Shown piece after piece: positions 1 to 10,977 of a DNA stretch of 64,000 nucleotides. Position numbers and translations under genes: made by a program. The stretch lies in NCBI GenBank assembly GCA_000467715.1, contig AJFK01000004.1, positions 1 through 64,000 of the forward strand. The letters are read 5' to 3'. The notes under the pieces were generated by a model. The model saw nothing but the letters and a program-made list of their open reading frames with translations. It ran no database searches and was not told the DNA's origin. Positions within the stretch are counted from its first letter, which is position 1. Every line of letters begins with the position of its first letter. The DNA comes from Hysterium pulicare CBS 123377 (Eukaryota > Ascomycota > Dothideomycetes > Hysteriales > Hysteriaceae).

Positions 1-62
1 TTTACTGCGTACACCCCCCTTTCTACTATATACACCCCTCTTTCTACTACATACACGCCCGC
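1..62. repeat. Short imperfect tandem repeat (3 x about 21 bp)
   Basis: Three consecutive pyrimidine-rich units begin at 1, 20 and 41. Each has the pattern tttctactatatacacccct with a few changes. The repeat sits at the window edge, so its full length is unknown. Confidence 0.6.
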
Positions 63-456
63 TTTCCTTTATATAGGTTAGAAAAGAACGAAACGCATAT
101 CTTACAAGTACGCGAAATTGCAATAGGGTACAAAGTAGTATTATTTTATACACATACCGTGAGTTAGCTCTCTCCAAACGTCTTAGATATAGTTATCTAA
201 TAGAATCTAAAATAGTCTTAAGAAGGTTACTTCTAGTATACTTCCTATTAATTTACTATAAGTCATCTCCCATCTCCTGTAAAGTATTCCGTAATGATGC
301 ATCGAATTGATATAAAGTTTTGAGCTTTTCCATTCCAATTCCTCCTCCTCGCCTCTTTTCGAACCCGCGAATTCGCCAGCACCGGAATACTCGCCAGCAA
401 TTCGCCAGCAAGGCCGCATGAAGCGGAGGATTGAAGGGTCAACAATAGACGTGAGT
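63..456. other. AT-rich non-coding stretch
   Basis: This AT-rich DNA is rich in TA dinucleotides and has no credible ORF; the two short minus-strand ORFs across 207-547 are low-complexity shadows. It abuts the abrupt C-terminal end of the next gene. AT-rich DNA like this in ascomycetes is often repeat-derived and RIP-mutated, but I cannot name an element. Confidence 0.5.
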
Positions 457-1296
457 TTAACGGCCAACAAGCTCGAATTTCAAACGCGGTAAACGCCGGT
501 AGCTCACACGTAACAGTTTCTCGGGGTGGATGATCAATGGTATGCAATTCTTGTCAGGTGGTAAGATATCCAAATATCCTGTTGATTCCAGAAATCTTCT
601 CAGGATTGTTAAGTCGGTGGTGTTCACGTGCCACACTAGGATAATTGTCTCAGGACGGATCCCTACCTCCTTCAACCTCGCTGCGACCTGGTGTACGATC
701 ATGCGGTCGATGTTCGAACGTGTTGAGGAAAAGACGTGCCTGGCATGTGCCTGGCTTGCGATTTTCATGCAAGAACATCCCAATCCCGTGTGGTCGAGTC
801 CATCCTGGTGTTCGATAGTTGTATTGATCAAAACATCTCCCGACATTCGTTCAATTGAAGAAAATTCCCACAGCTGCCGGGAGGCAAATGAGAACTCATC
901 CTCTAGGATGACAAGATCCGAGCCAGGCCGCTCACCCCCAGAGATTTCCTGCATTCGTAGGCGCACAATATCGTAGCTAGGCGGAGTGACCCACCTATCC
1001 CGAGCTGCAGATTTGACCACCTCATGAGCCTGTCGGGGGTCGAACTTCGTGCTCAAGTGAACCTTTGTCAGGAGCTTCCAAAAATGCAGACCACATCCCA
1101 TGGAACCGTGAACACTAAGCTGCATGCAGCTTTTCCATGCGCACACAGAAGTCTCAGCTTGCCGAGCTAGGTCATGGCACGCAACGCATTTTCTTATCTG
1201 ATATTCGGAGTGGCATGCGACGCAGCGACCGTGCAGATGCAGTCGAGGAGACTGGTGTGTGCTGCGGCTCGTGAAGATAAGACGTTGGCTAATCAC
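457..1296 (-). pseudogene. RNase H-like/DEDD-exonuclease-like protein, truncated
   Basis: This is an open frame of about 279 codons with no clear ATG near its start (the frame opens at GTG 1296, and the first Met lies near codon 58). The N-terminal part has two CVACH motifs that could bind zinc. The C-terminal half (about residues 125-260) resembles a fungal RNase H-like family I know from other ascomycetes: ILEDEFS near the motif I position, then SNIDRM and HQVA, then VLVWH-like and TTDLTILRRFLE segments ending with ILPPDKNCIPLI. In that family an acidic D-x-E motif is expected at the ILEDEFS position, and a further His/Asp segment follows an LVG[KR]NH motif. Here the protein stops right after FELVGR. 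I infer an eroded or truncated member next to AT-rich DNA. A missing upstream exon is also possible. Confidence 0.4.
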
Positions 1297-2450
1297 GTGC
1301 CCTGATGGTCACGTGTAAGTTAGTCAGCGCCGCTTGGCGCTGCCCTCTTCTACTCCGCACCTTAGCTAGCTAGTAGATTCTTTATACAATCAACCAACTT
1401 TATTACCTAATATATTGCATTCGCAATAAATATAGTTGCATAACCAAATCAGCTTGTAATAGAGGCATAGGATAGACAAGGAACTATAAGAATGCTATTG
1501 GATGAAGCTATAGATAAACTGGATGTGTGGTTAAAAGTTATTGGAATTAGATAACTAAGTCGCTTACCGCACTGCGGCCTGCCGCCTTGGAATACTCCGT
1601 TCACGTCCTTTCGCGTGGCTGATTTGGTCTTGGTGTTACCATCATGGTGCTTTCCCTGCTGCGGACTTTACCAACAAAGTGCTTGAGCTTCTAATCCTGA
1701 TTGTGCTTAGCAAGAAAAACGGTTAGAATAGGGCATCTATAAGCCTATTCATACGGGACCATAAATCAAGAATGCGAACTGGAGAATCTCATCGTCATTG
1801 TACAGATTTTTGCATTGCTTTTCCCTCGATTGGCCAATTGGTCTGGATGCTTGGCGAGTCCGAAATCTCCCGATGTGCGAGGTGGCTGTGCGCCATGATA
1901 GAGTAAACAAAGACGTTCAGAATCCAGGAGATTTCTAGAAGAGCCGCCGCTTCTAGGGCCCGTACTACATAAGGCTTTTGCTTCACAAGAACCAGACTAT
2001 GATGTACCGAATGGAGGCTCTAGTATTAGGGCAAGAGGGCAAAAGATACCCGAGTTCAGTTGTTTGAACCCCGGGCGGTGAGGCATTTGATGGTTCAGAG
2101 TTCGAAGGGGATGTTGATTTAGGAAGAGCAAGATGCGGTTCAAGGCAGCTCATAATCAAGTAAATGCAGCGTATACACGATTTTCCCGAGAATCAAGAAA
2201 TAGGTTCTCAGTCGTATGCGTTCCCTGCCTCTCTTCTACGCTTTCTCCTGAGGTTCCGAGGTGGTCGGGCGTCCGGCTTCACCCCGTACCGCTAGACCGG
2301 ATCGAGTGGACAGCGCCAAGGCTTAGCAAAATCTTTGCTCTTCGCCCGTTCCTCATAAACTTGACCGTCCAACCTCCAACTCATCAACTTCAACTCCATC
2401 TACTTCCATCTCCCCTCCTTCTTTTCGTTCATTAGAGCAAGTCAGTCACA
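1297..2450. other. Intergenic region and leader of the carrier gene
   Basis: No supported gene lies here. 1380-1560 is AT-rich. From about 2290 the sequence becomes a CT-rich leader (2360-2440) typical of strongly expressed fungal genes, ending just before the ATG of the ADP/ATP carrier. Confidence 0.6.
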
Positions 2451-3936
2451 ATGGCTAAAGGCGATGTTGTCCAGCAGGACAAATCATTCATGGGAATGCC
2501 GGTATGTTCACTTCAATTGCCCCCGAGTCTCACAACCATCCAGATCAACAGCTCCTCAACTCATCCATAACCGAGTCGTTTGTTCAATCAAATCGTACGA
2601 GATTCTGAGCGCGATGCGATGACAATGGCGATGGATGTAATGATGTTGATGGATCTTGTTGACTGGTGGTTCAGCTCCGCAACTTTTTTTGCGGTCATCT
2701 TTCACAACCTATGCTAATCAGTCTGTAGGGGTTTATGGTGGATTTCTTGAGTACGTCACAACTCCATGACCGCTCACCATACGTTTTGGATGCCATTGGC
2801 CCTCAAAACTTGTTGGAGACGCGTCTTTGAAATTTTCTTCGGTTGATCTGGCAACTAACTCCTTATCTACAGTGGGTGGTGTCTCCGCTGCCGTCTCGAA
2901 AACCGCCGCCGCTCCCATCGAGCGTGTCAAGCTTCTCATCCAGAATCAGGTATGTTTTCATCTCGACTTCCGAATACTGTCGCCGCGGAATCTTTGCTGA
3001 CCATCTTGCTTCATAGGATGAGATGCTCAAGTCCGGTCGTCTCGACCGCAAGTACGCCGGTATTGCCGACTGCTTCAGGCGAACCGCTGGTGCCGAAGGT
3101 GTTCTCTCCCTATGGAGAGGTAACACTGCCAACGTCATCCGTTATTTCCCTACCCAGGCGTTGAACTTCGCTTTCCGTGATACCTACAAGTCAATGTTCG
3201 CCTTCAAGAAGGAGCGTGATGGTTACTGGAAGTGGATGGCCGGTAACTTGGCCTCCGGTGGTGTAAGTCTTAGGGTTAACCCGTTCGATCTGGACTCCGC
3301 TAACAATGGAACAGGCTGCTGGTGCCACTTCGCTCCTCTTCGTCTACTCTCTCGATTATGCTCGTACCCGTCTTGCCAACGATGCTAAGAACGCCAAGAA
3401 GGGTGGTGACCGTCAATTCAATGGTTTGATCGATGTCTACAAGAAGACCCTCGCTTCCGATGGTATTGCTGGTCTCTACCGTGGTTTCATGCCCTCCGTC
3501 CTTGGTATAGTTGTCTACCGTGGTCTGTACTTCGGCATGTACGACTCCATCAAACCCGTTGTTCTCGTCGGTTCTCTCGAAGGTAGCTTCTTGGCCTCAT
3601 TCGCGCTCGGCTGGACTGTCACCACTGGTGCTGGCATTGCTTCTTATCCTCTTGACACTATCCGTCGTCGTATGATGATGACCTCCGGTGAGGTACGTAG
3701 AATCTACAGTCAACCCCCAAACTACGGATTTCCGCTAACCCCATTTCTAGGCCGTTAAGTACAAGTCTTCTCTCGATGCCGCCCAAAAGATCATCGCCGC
3801 TGAGGGTGTCAAGTCTCTCTTCAAGGGTGCCGGTGCCAACATTCTCCGTGGTGTCGCTGGTGCTGGTGTGCTCTCCATCTACGACCAAGTCCAACTTATC
3901 ATGTTTGGCAAGAAGTTCAAGGGTGGATCCGGTTAA
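2451..3936 (+). CDS. AAC: Mitochondrial ADP/ATP carrier (adenine nucleotide translocator)
   Basis: This protein exchanges cytosolic ADP for matrix ATP across the inner mitochondrial membrane. Six exons read without a break into 319 residues: 2451-2501, 2729-2750, 2873-2949, 3017-3262, 3315-3692 and 3751-3936. The three mitochondrial-carrier repeats are visible: [10 protein letters not shown] in repeat 1, SLDYARTRL in repeat 2 and [14 protein letters not shown] in repeat 3. The last contains RRRMMM, the signature that is diagnostic of ADP/ATP carriers among mitochondrial carriers. [20 protein letters not shown] at the start of helix 1 is also typical. Length fits the family (about 310 residues). 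The start MAKGDVVQQ follows a pyrimidine-rich leader. Intron clustering near the 5' end and C-ending codon preference suggest high expression. Confidence 0.97.
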
Positions 3937-4944
3937 GCGTAACAGCTTGACCACAACTCAAAAGTGAAGACTTGGGGACGTGAGGAGATGGACATAATCG
4001 TGGTGCGTGGACGGTGACGGTGGTGGTGGTAGACTGGATAGAGCAATAACAAGCCCGCTACAGGGCAGAAGATTGTTCTGGTTACGAAAGCACGAAAGCA
4101 GTGCCAGGGATGGAGAGAAGGGGGAGGGAACCTTCGCTTTTCCTTCTAATATCCCTGACACTTTGTACTTTACTACCCGGCAACTCTTGTTTCTGTACTA
4201 CACAACAACATTCAACCCCCTCGGCTTGCATTGCTTTACACCCTGTTTTACCCTTTTCTTTTTCCTTTTCCTGGTTTTGTTTGAACTTTGCACATTTGGG
4301 ATTTCATCGTTTCAAGATGTCAGGGTTCGATCAAAATTACGTACAGTAGCATAGAATTTTGTGTGGTTTGTTTTCCCTCGACTGCATGGCCCCTCATTCT
4401 TTACTTGCGTGATGTCTGAAGTTTGTGGGAATTGATCCTTTGATATTGGACTAAGCTACTTGATTATGGCAAGTTGGCTGTCAAGCCTCCCACGCTAGTA
4501 AGATTATCTTGTAGTATGTTGAACGTGCGGGTGCTGGATGGCGCCGTGGTTTTCTAATGAGTTTCTATCTGGAGCACAATCAACGTCAACCACCTCTCAG
4601 GGACGAAGGTTTTCAGCGTTGAGCTCGGAAATTCCAGCTTCTTGACATGAAAAATACTAAGAAAGGGTCCGGTTTGTAAACAGCAATTATGACTTCAGCT
4701 GCAGAAGAAGAAGGCAGTTATGATTAATACTCTGTATAATGCTAGAACCGACCCAGTTTTTGGGGCATTTATAACCCTTTTGTTTTCTTGACAACCATAA
4801 TGTAAAGTACAGTAATGCATGACCCTAATCGATACCAGACCCTGATGCTCCATCCCAAAAGACCAAAACCCTTTAAACGCCATAAACAATACCCGCCCCT
4901 CATGTGAAATCCCCCAGGCCTCTCACCACGCCTGAACTGCCACC
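3937..4944. other. Intergenic region, 3' flank of carrier gene
   Basis: This region contains the downstream sequence of the carrier gene, with a pyrimidine-rich run (about 4240-4285), and then AT-rich spacer. The small ORFs here have no recognisable content. Confidence 0.6.
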
Positions 4945-5667
4945 TCACTTACTCCTCGCAGCCTTCCAAGCCGCCTCCTCCCCCTTCTTCAACGCCTCTC
5001 CCGCCTTACTCAAAAGATTCCACGCCGCACCCCCCAGCGTCCCCTGTCCCGCCACCTCTCCACTCCCCGTCTCATTCCCCACAGCAGGCGTATACGTCGG
5101 ATATTTCGCCGGATCAGGGTTCTGCACGTATCCAGGCGGATGTTCTAGACTTCTCCTCTCTCCTCCTTCCTCAGTCGCTGTTGCTGAGGCTTCATGTTGA
5201 TACGGCGACGTAGCTGGTCCCATATTTAATGTCGTAGGACCCGGGGCTCCGTTATTTCGACCTGTAGTCGTGGAAGTCGATCGGCCTGCAAGTCGTGCGT
5301 CGCTAGGTGGTGGGACGTTAAACTGAGCAGGCATTTCAGTCGGTTGGACATGCGTCTCGATCGTTGTGTGTGTTTCCGTGATACTTGGCTGTGGAGGTGG
5401 CGGTGGTAGATTCCCTGCCACGGAGCTGGTTTGCTGAGGAACCGGGCGCGCGCCTGGTTGAGGGGCTGGTGGGAGGGTGGGATCTTGGGTCGTTGTTGCT
5501 GGGATGGAGGCGGGGATTGTGCGTGTTGGTGTTGGGTTTGCGGCGGAGGTTTGGGGTGTTGTGCCGTCGGGCTTTGCTGCTTTTGGGTCTGAGGAGGAGG
5601 AGGAGGGCGCGGTTTCGGGGGATATGGGATCGTTTGAGTGGATGGGGATTGGGGGGATTGGAGGCAT
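4945..5667 (-). CDS. Pro/Thr-rich hypothetical protein with conserved C-terminal helix
   Basis: The predicted protein has 240 residues from the ATG at 5667 (MPPIPPIPIHSND). The frame is open for another 69 codons upstream, but that part has no ATG and low-complexity content, so I do not use it. Residues 1-190 are Pro, Thr and Ser rich and probably disordered. A tract near PPGYVQNPDPAKYPTYTP and the C-terminal segment GTLGGAAWNLLSKAGEALKK, followed by a Lys/Ala-rich end, look like the conserved part: an amphipathic helix. I do not recognise a named domain. The strand opposite is also largely open, which is a composition effect of the Pro codons. Confidence 0.6.
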   Translation of the reverse strand: MPPIPPIPIHSNDPISPETAPSSSSSDPKAAKPDGTTPQTSAANPTPTRTIPASIPATTTQDPTLPPAPQPGARPVPQQTSSVAGNLPPPPPQPSITETHTTIETHVQPTEMPAQFNVPPPSDARLAGRSTSTTTGRNNGAPGPTTLNMGPATSPYQHEASATATEEGGERRSLEHPPGYVQNPDPAKYPTYTPAVGNETGSGEVAGQGTLGGAAWNLLSKAGEALKKGEEAAWKAARSK

Positions 5668-6638
5668 GGTTGTGGAGGTTTGTGGTCGATGTGGTGGGTT
5701 TGAGTAGGAGAAAGGTGGAGGATTCGGGATTTGGGCTCTTGAGGAAGGAAGTATTGCTTGGTTCGGAAGTAGCAATTGCAATCGACAAATGCACTTCGGG
5801 GTTGGAGTGGAGGGTGAAGTCGGATGAAGATGTGTATGAAGACGTGGCTGCCTACCGCGCTTTGAGATGGACAAGCTGTTCTTTGAGCACTTTGCATCTA
5901 TGAGCTATGACATCACATTTGCACCGCCACAGCACTAGCCTCAACTCATGGCCAAAGAGTCTGCGATACGCTTGTGCAAGCACAGGCGTATGGAGCTTGC
6001 AAAGGGCCAGGCGCGACATTTCTCTAAACAGTCCATCGCATCATCTCGCATAAATCAAGCAAATGAAGTCTAAATCCGTTGGATTTACCATGATACATAA
6101 AACCACCTTCCCCTTGCACGGAAACCCGAATCTCAGCGTCCTTCCGGCGCATAAGAAGACCCACCACTCCCCAACAAACCGACCAAAAGCCTGAGATCAA
6201 GAGCCCGAGATCTAGAGCGTGAGACCAAGAAGAGTGTAGAACAGCCCTCCACCCACTCCGCTGCAAGAACACAAAGACGAAGCCGTCGTAGTGAGGTGCT
6301 TGCAAAAGAACAAAAAGACAAAAGACAAACGCCGCCACTCACTCGCCGCTATACTGCAGCTTCACAAAAACAAGTAGAAACTCCGGAACGCCGCAGATAC
6401 ACTCCTCATTAATGACGCTACCGCCTCCAGATGTAGGGGCCACGGTCGGGATGTAATGAAACATAAAATCCTGCTAAGAGCCAACAAAGAAGCAAGAAAG
6501 AAAAAAGCTTTTGAAGAACTGGAAGGTGGGATGTGCTGATTAAAATCTACTAAGTCGAAAATTGGAAAGAAGAAGTGAATAACGATCCCACTCAAGCTTA
6601 AATTGATCCCACTCAAGCTTAAGGAGGCATACGAGACG
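5668..6638. other. Intergenic region with a short tandem duplication
   Basis: No supported gene lies here. Near 6584-6622 the 17-mer gatcccactcaagctta occurs twice, about 21 nt apart, just downstream of the GTPase gene's stop. Open frames at 6024-6342 lack an ATG start and show no domain. Confidence 0.5.
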
Positions 6639-9600
6639 TCACAACTCTTCATCAGAGTGGAAGTCTGTCCGGCTCTGGTTGGACCGCGCGTCGTCCACCT
6701 GGATATCCTCATTCTCTTCGCTGGGTGTGTGGAATGTGTCTGAACCGCCCGATGCACGACGGTCAGTGATCTCAGTTGGAATTTCGTCCTGGTTGGAGAC
6801 GGCCGTAACCATTGAGATCTCGGCGTCGGGAGCATCGTCTTCAACCTCGCCAGGCGCGTTTTCGAAAGAATCCTCTTCATCGTCCTCGATCTCCTCACTA
6901 TCAACGACCCTCGAGTCATCGCCGTTCCCATTTCCCTCCTCAGTCTCAGCTACCACATCCCCAACCTCACCTCTGGCTACTGCTTCAAAGTGATCATCGG
7001 CAGCCATGAGGATATCTCGAACGTCGCTCCTCAGAGTCCGCTCCACCTTTGGCATAATAGCACCTTGGTTCATTTGAGCACCACCAATGATGGTCAAGTA
7101 ATCGCGCCGCATCTGCACAAAGACGGCATCAGCATATTTGGCCATCTGCTCTTCGATCTGCTTGCACATGTCATTGAGCTGGTCTTTGACTCCATTGGTT
7201 GCATCTCGAAACATATGGTCCCGTTGCTGCTCGATGTGGTGCATCAGGGCGTGTTTCATCCTCAAAAAGCTTCCGGTACCTTAAAAGAATTAGAATATTT
7301 AGACAGCTCGCCTTTTCAAGGGGACTTACCGCGTTCATCGGCGGCAGTTTCGTAGGCTGTATGCATGGCTGCCGCAATGACAGGAGTGAAGCCTCGATTA
7401 GCCTCGCGCTGAATTTCCATCATCGTCTTCTGCATGGCTTGAGAATGATCCACAAAGGATCGTTCGTAGTTCTGCAGTTGGGTTCCCAGCATTTGTAGAT
7501 TTGCAAGACCCGCACCATTCTGCCGAGCGCGAGAATCCACGGAACGATGGAATGCGTGAAGCAGTTGTCCTGAAGCCTTCGAGTATTCCTGTAGAAGGTT
7601 TGGGAGACGACGCTGGAATGCACGCTCCCAACCAGCCGCAAGCTTTTTGTTAATCGGTTCGTTCCTGTGACAATAATCTCAGTACCGCACACAGCTATGT
7701 GTCAGTATAATCAGACGTACAATTCCGCATTGAAGTCGCGAGCCCCAGCTGTGGCACTGGTGTATACTCCGTCTCGTCGAACAATAGCCTTGTAGGTCGA
7801 GAAATGTAGCCCACCATCGCTTCTGGACTTTCCCCAATTGAGGACGGTGTTCGGCGCAGCATTCGAGGCGTCTTCGATGAGTTCTGCAAATTGGTCGTAT
7901 ATATTGTCGGCAAGATCCTTCTTCATGTCGAGTATGCACTTGGCAACAGCATTTTCAAGGCCCTATCAAGGAAACGAGATTAGTAGTCACGAAGGGAAAT
8001 GATGCATAATGTCGATCTGGGCCTCACCTTCTCCAAATCGCCAAGTCTCCTCCCCAGAATAGCAGCTTCCTTTCGCTTGTCTGAATCCGACAGCTTCATT
8101 CCCGTGCCGTCATTAGAGGACCACAGGGACAATGAGTTCAGCAGCTGGCTCAGACCAGTTAGAAATGAGCGGCAACTCTGTACCCTTCCTGCTTCGGTCA
8201 GTTTCTTGCAGTGTGTCTGAAGTTGGGGGATCTAATCTTGAGTTAGTTGGTGCATGAAAAAAAGACTAGATATAGTTACCTCTGTCTCGTCCATCGACTT
8301 AAAACCCGGAACAGGGCCGTCTTTCTTGAGGCGTCCGCACATCTTCTGGTATGCACGGCTGCTAACGCAAAATACCGGCAACGATCGTGCGACCTCCTCG
8401 TAATCGCGCATCTCTTCGTCAGGATTGAAGTGTTCTTCGTCTTTCTCAATGGCGTTCTCTTGATCAAGTTCCTTAATACCGGCAGCAAAATCCGTCTGGA
8501 TAGCACCCTTGGAGTACTTGTTGCGACCTGAAATGCAGATGGCGCTCATCTCTGCCTTAACTTCTGCTAGTTTCTCCTTGAGAGCTGCAATTTCTTTGCG
8601 TTTCACCTTGATATTATCATCACACTCCGATCGTTCCCGTCGAGCGTTCTTCTTCGTGGCTTTCAAGTCTTCAATCTTGGTCAGGATTGTCTCCTTGTTA
8701 AGTGGCGCTCCCTCACTCTCATATGATTCCGACTCATGAGAATCCATAGAAGCATCAGAGTCTGAGGCATTGGAGTCTTCTGAATCGGACCCACTTCGCT
8801 GGTGTCTTTTTCGTTGTTTCCCGCGGCCATTGCTTCGTTTGCGCTTGTTCGTCATTGTCTTTGGGGCAACTCTTTCTATTCCTGCATCAACGTCTTCCTT
8901 CAGCTCCATCCAGACCTCCAGTTCATTATCTGCCTCGTCGAAGACCTCTTTAAACACTCCTTTGCTCTCACGTAACTGTGAGATCTCATCCTGGATTTTC
9001 TTGATCTTTTGATTGTAAGTTCGTTCCTGGCTATCGTAATCCTCAATCTCATCATTCAGGCCCAAACTCTCGCTCGCTTCGGTAATAGATATATCATCTG
9101 TTTTCGAACAGATAAATGTGACTTGTGAGTAAGTTCCGTCGTACTTGAGTTGGCGCTTGAAAGATTCACCCAGCAAAGTCTTTGCAGCTTTATCGTCCAC
9201 TGCGCGAGTGATAGGGGCAACGATCCAGAGACCCGTACATTGCTTCATGTAGCCTTGAGCCACAGCAGCCCTGGCAGCATTTGAATCATGCACACCAGGT
9301 AGGTCGACTATGACCGCCCCAGTAGATAGAGCTGGCGATTTCGTGTAGATCTTGACAACCTTGATGAGCGGCCAGTACTCCATCTCTCTCTTTTTCTTCT
9401 CCTTATCTTTTTCTTGCCCCGTAACCTTCTCGTTGCTGTCAACAAAGCGCTGCAGACGTTTGTAGAAGATGTCAGGCATAGCTGACTTTATCTCACGGGT
9501 AGTGCCGAGAACACTGAACACTGTTGGTTCCGCTAGGAGTTGAGCCACCGTGCTGTTAGGAAGCATATCTTTGGTCTTCCTGGGGTAGACGGCCTGAAAT

Positions 9601-10977
9601 TTCGCCCAAGCTATGCCCGCATCAGTGTCTTGGTTGCGAGACTCCCAAGACACTTGACCGTTGTCATCTAGTACATCGCTCAGCAGGGTTTTGAGCTCCT
9701 TTTCCCAGTCTTCTCTTGAGATGAACTCGATTTCTGCTCGGTACTTGGAGCGCTTCTCGTTGCTGTTGTTCCAAGACATTTCTGTGACCACAGCAGTACA
9801 TGCACGCATGCAGTTTGTCGGTACAAGTCGTTCCTCATCGAGCATAGCATTGATGACGCTACTCTTTCCGGCTCCGGTATTCCCCACGACACCAACGACG
9901 GTCCGTTTTTGCATTGCCTGTTTCTGCAAAGTTTCGATGCTTTTAGTCCAACCTTGCGCATCTGGGTTCGCGGCAAGTTGTTGAGACATAGTCGTTTTCA
10001 GAGACTCAAGAATGCCTTGCGCTTTCTGTACACCTGCTTCGAGAACTTCAGGGTTTGACTCTTGGAGGAGTTGTTGGAGGTTATCATCCTTTGGTCTCTC
10101 CGGCTTTTCTACAGGTTCAAGATTCTCCGGAGTAGGTTCCCTCATCTTCACGTCTCCTCGATCTTCTGATTTAATATTATGTTCATGAGACTCATGTGAC
10201 CGATATTGTTGGGCAGGTCCTCCTTCCGTTTTAACCCATTTACCAGCATTGCTTTCTCCAACAGGAGGAAACGAAGTATCGGAACTGTTTGTCGGAGGTT
10301 GTTCGTAGGGGCTGTAATAGGTCCGGGGGTTTGCTTCTGTTGGAGTTGGCAGTCCTGTCTGAAGCGGCTGGGGATGAGGGATGTTCTCCTTTTGACCTGG
10401 AGATGGGATGGCATTGTTTGACATGGCCTGCGATTTGGGTTCACCCGTTGCCACGCTCAGAGCAGCCATGTCTCGCGCATAGGAACCTGGCTCAGAAGGC
10501 CGTCTTGTGTCTTCAAGTTTGTGTTCGACGGGGCCGAGATGCGGTTCGGCGGGAAGTTGTCGATTTACTGGTTGTAAAGGGGGTCTCGAATTTATCTGTG
10601 TCTCAGATGATGGCCGGTCCATAGCGCGTAATATAACGACGTTGTCTGTGTAGTGGTTCACCTCAGACAACATAGCTGACCGAGGAGGGATAGTATCATC
10701 TAACTTGAGGACAAGGTCAATATCAGGGTTCCGCGTCACGTATTGGTCGTAAATTCTGGCAATGGTGACTTTCTGCGAGGTTTTGGTCAGCGCTCGCTCT
10801 GTGACGATTAGGGAAACAACAAACCGAATGCGCTTTAATCCAGAGAAAGTCATTCTCTTCAGAAGCCTCGTGTGGTTGTTTGTGGTGGTATAGCACCCCC
10901 ACCCAATATCGCTTCGCGGGCAACTCCTCGTTGGGTACCAGGCTTTTTGCCTTCTGGTGGAGATCCTGCGCGTCCAT
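6639..10977 (-). CDS. Nuclear GTPase of the SLIP-GC / dynamin-like superfamily
   Basis: This is a large P-loop GTPase. Exons from 5' to 3' are 10853-8280, 8231-8028, 7962-7721, 7664-7330 and 7279-6639, which read through to 1331 residues from MTFSGLK. An alternative start is MDAQDLHQ at 10977-10903, joined by a phase-0 intron (10902-10833) to RIRFVVS; this gives about 1349 residues, and the coordinates allow for it. In the 1331-residue numbering, G1 GNTGAGKS is at 324-331, G3 DLPG at 517-520 and G4 SKTD near 583-586. Residues 1-80 look like a compact beta-rich domain. Residues 80-300 are Pro/Ser-rich. Two charged coiled coils follow the GTPase domain (about 605-660 and 715-775), separated by a basic NLS-like run (KRKRSNGRGKQRKR) and an acidic Ser/Asp tract. 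The C-terminal 100 residues are acidic. Human NUGGC/SLIP-GC is the reference for the family name; the function in fungi is unknown. Confidence 0.85.

Noticed and set aside
1380-1560. Short AT-rich block considered as a MITE or terminal repeat.
   Set aside because: No inverted terminal repeats or target duplications could be found by eye.
5385-5903. Plus-strand ORF of 172 codons opposite the Pro-rich gene.
   Set aside because: It is a Gly/Val/Arg-rich mirror of Pro/Thr codons, and the minus-strand protein has the better start and C-terminus.
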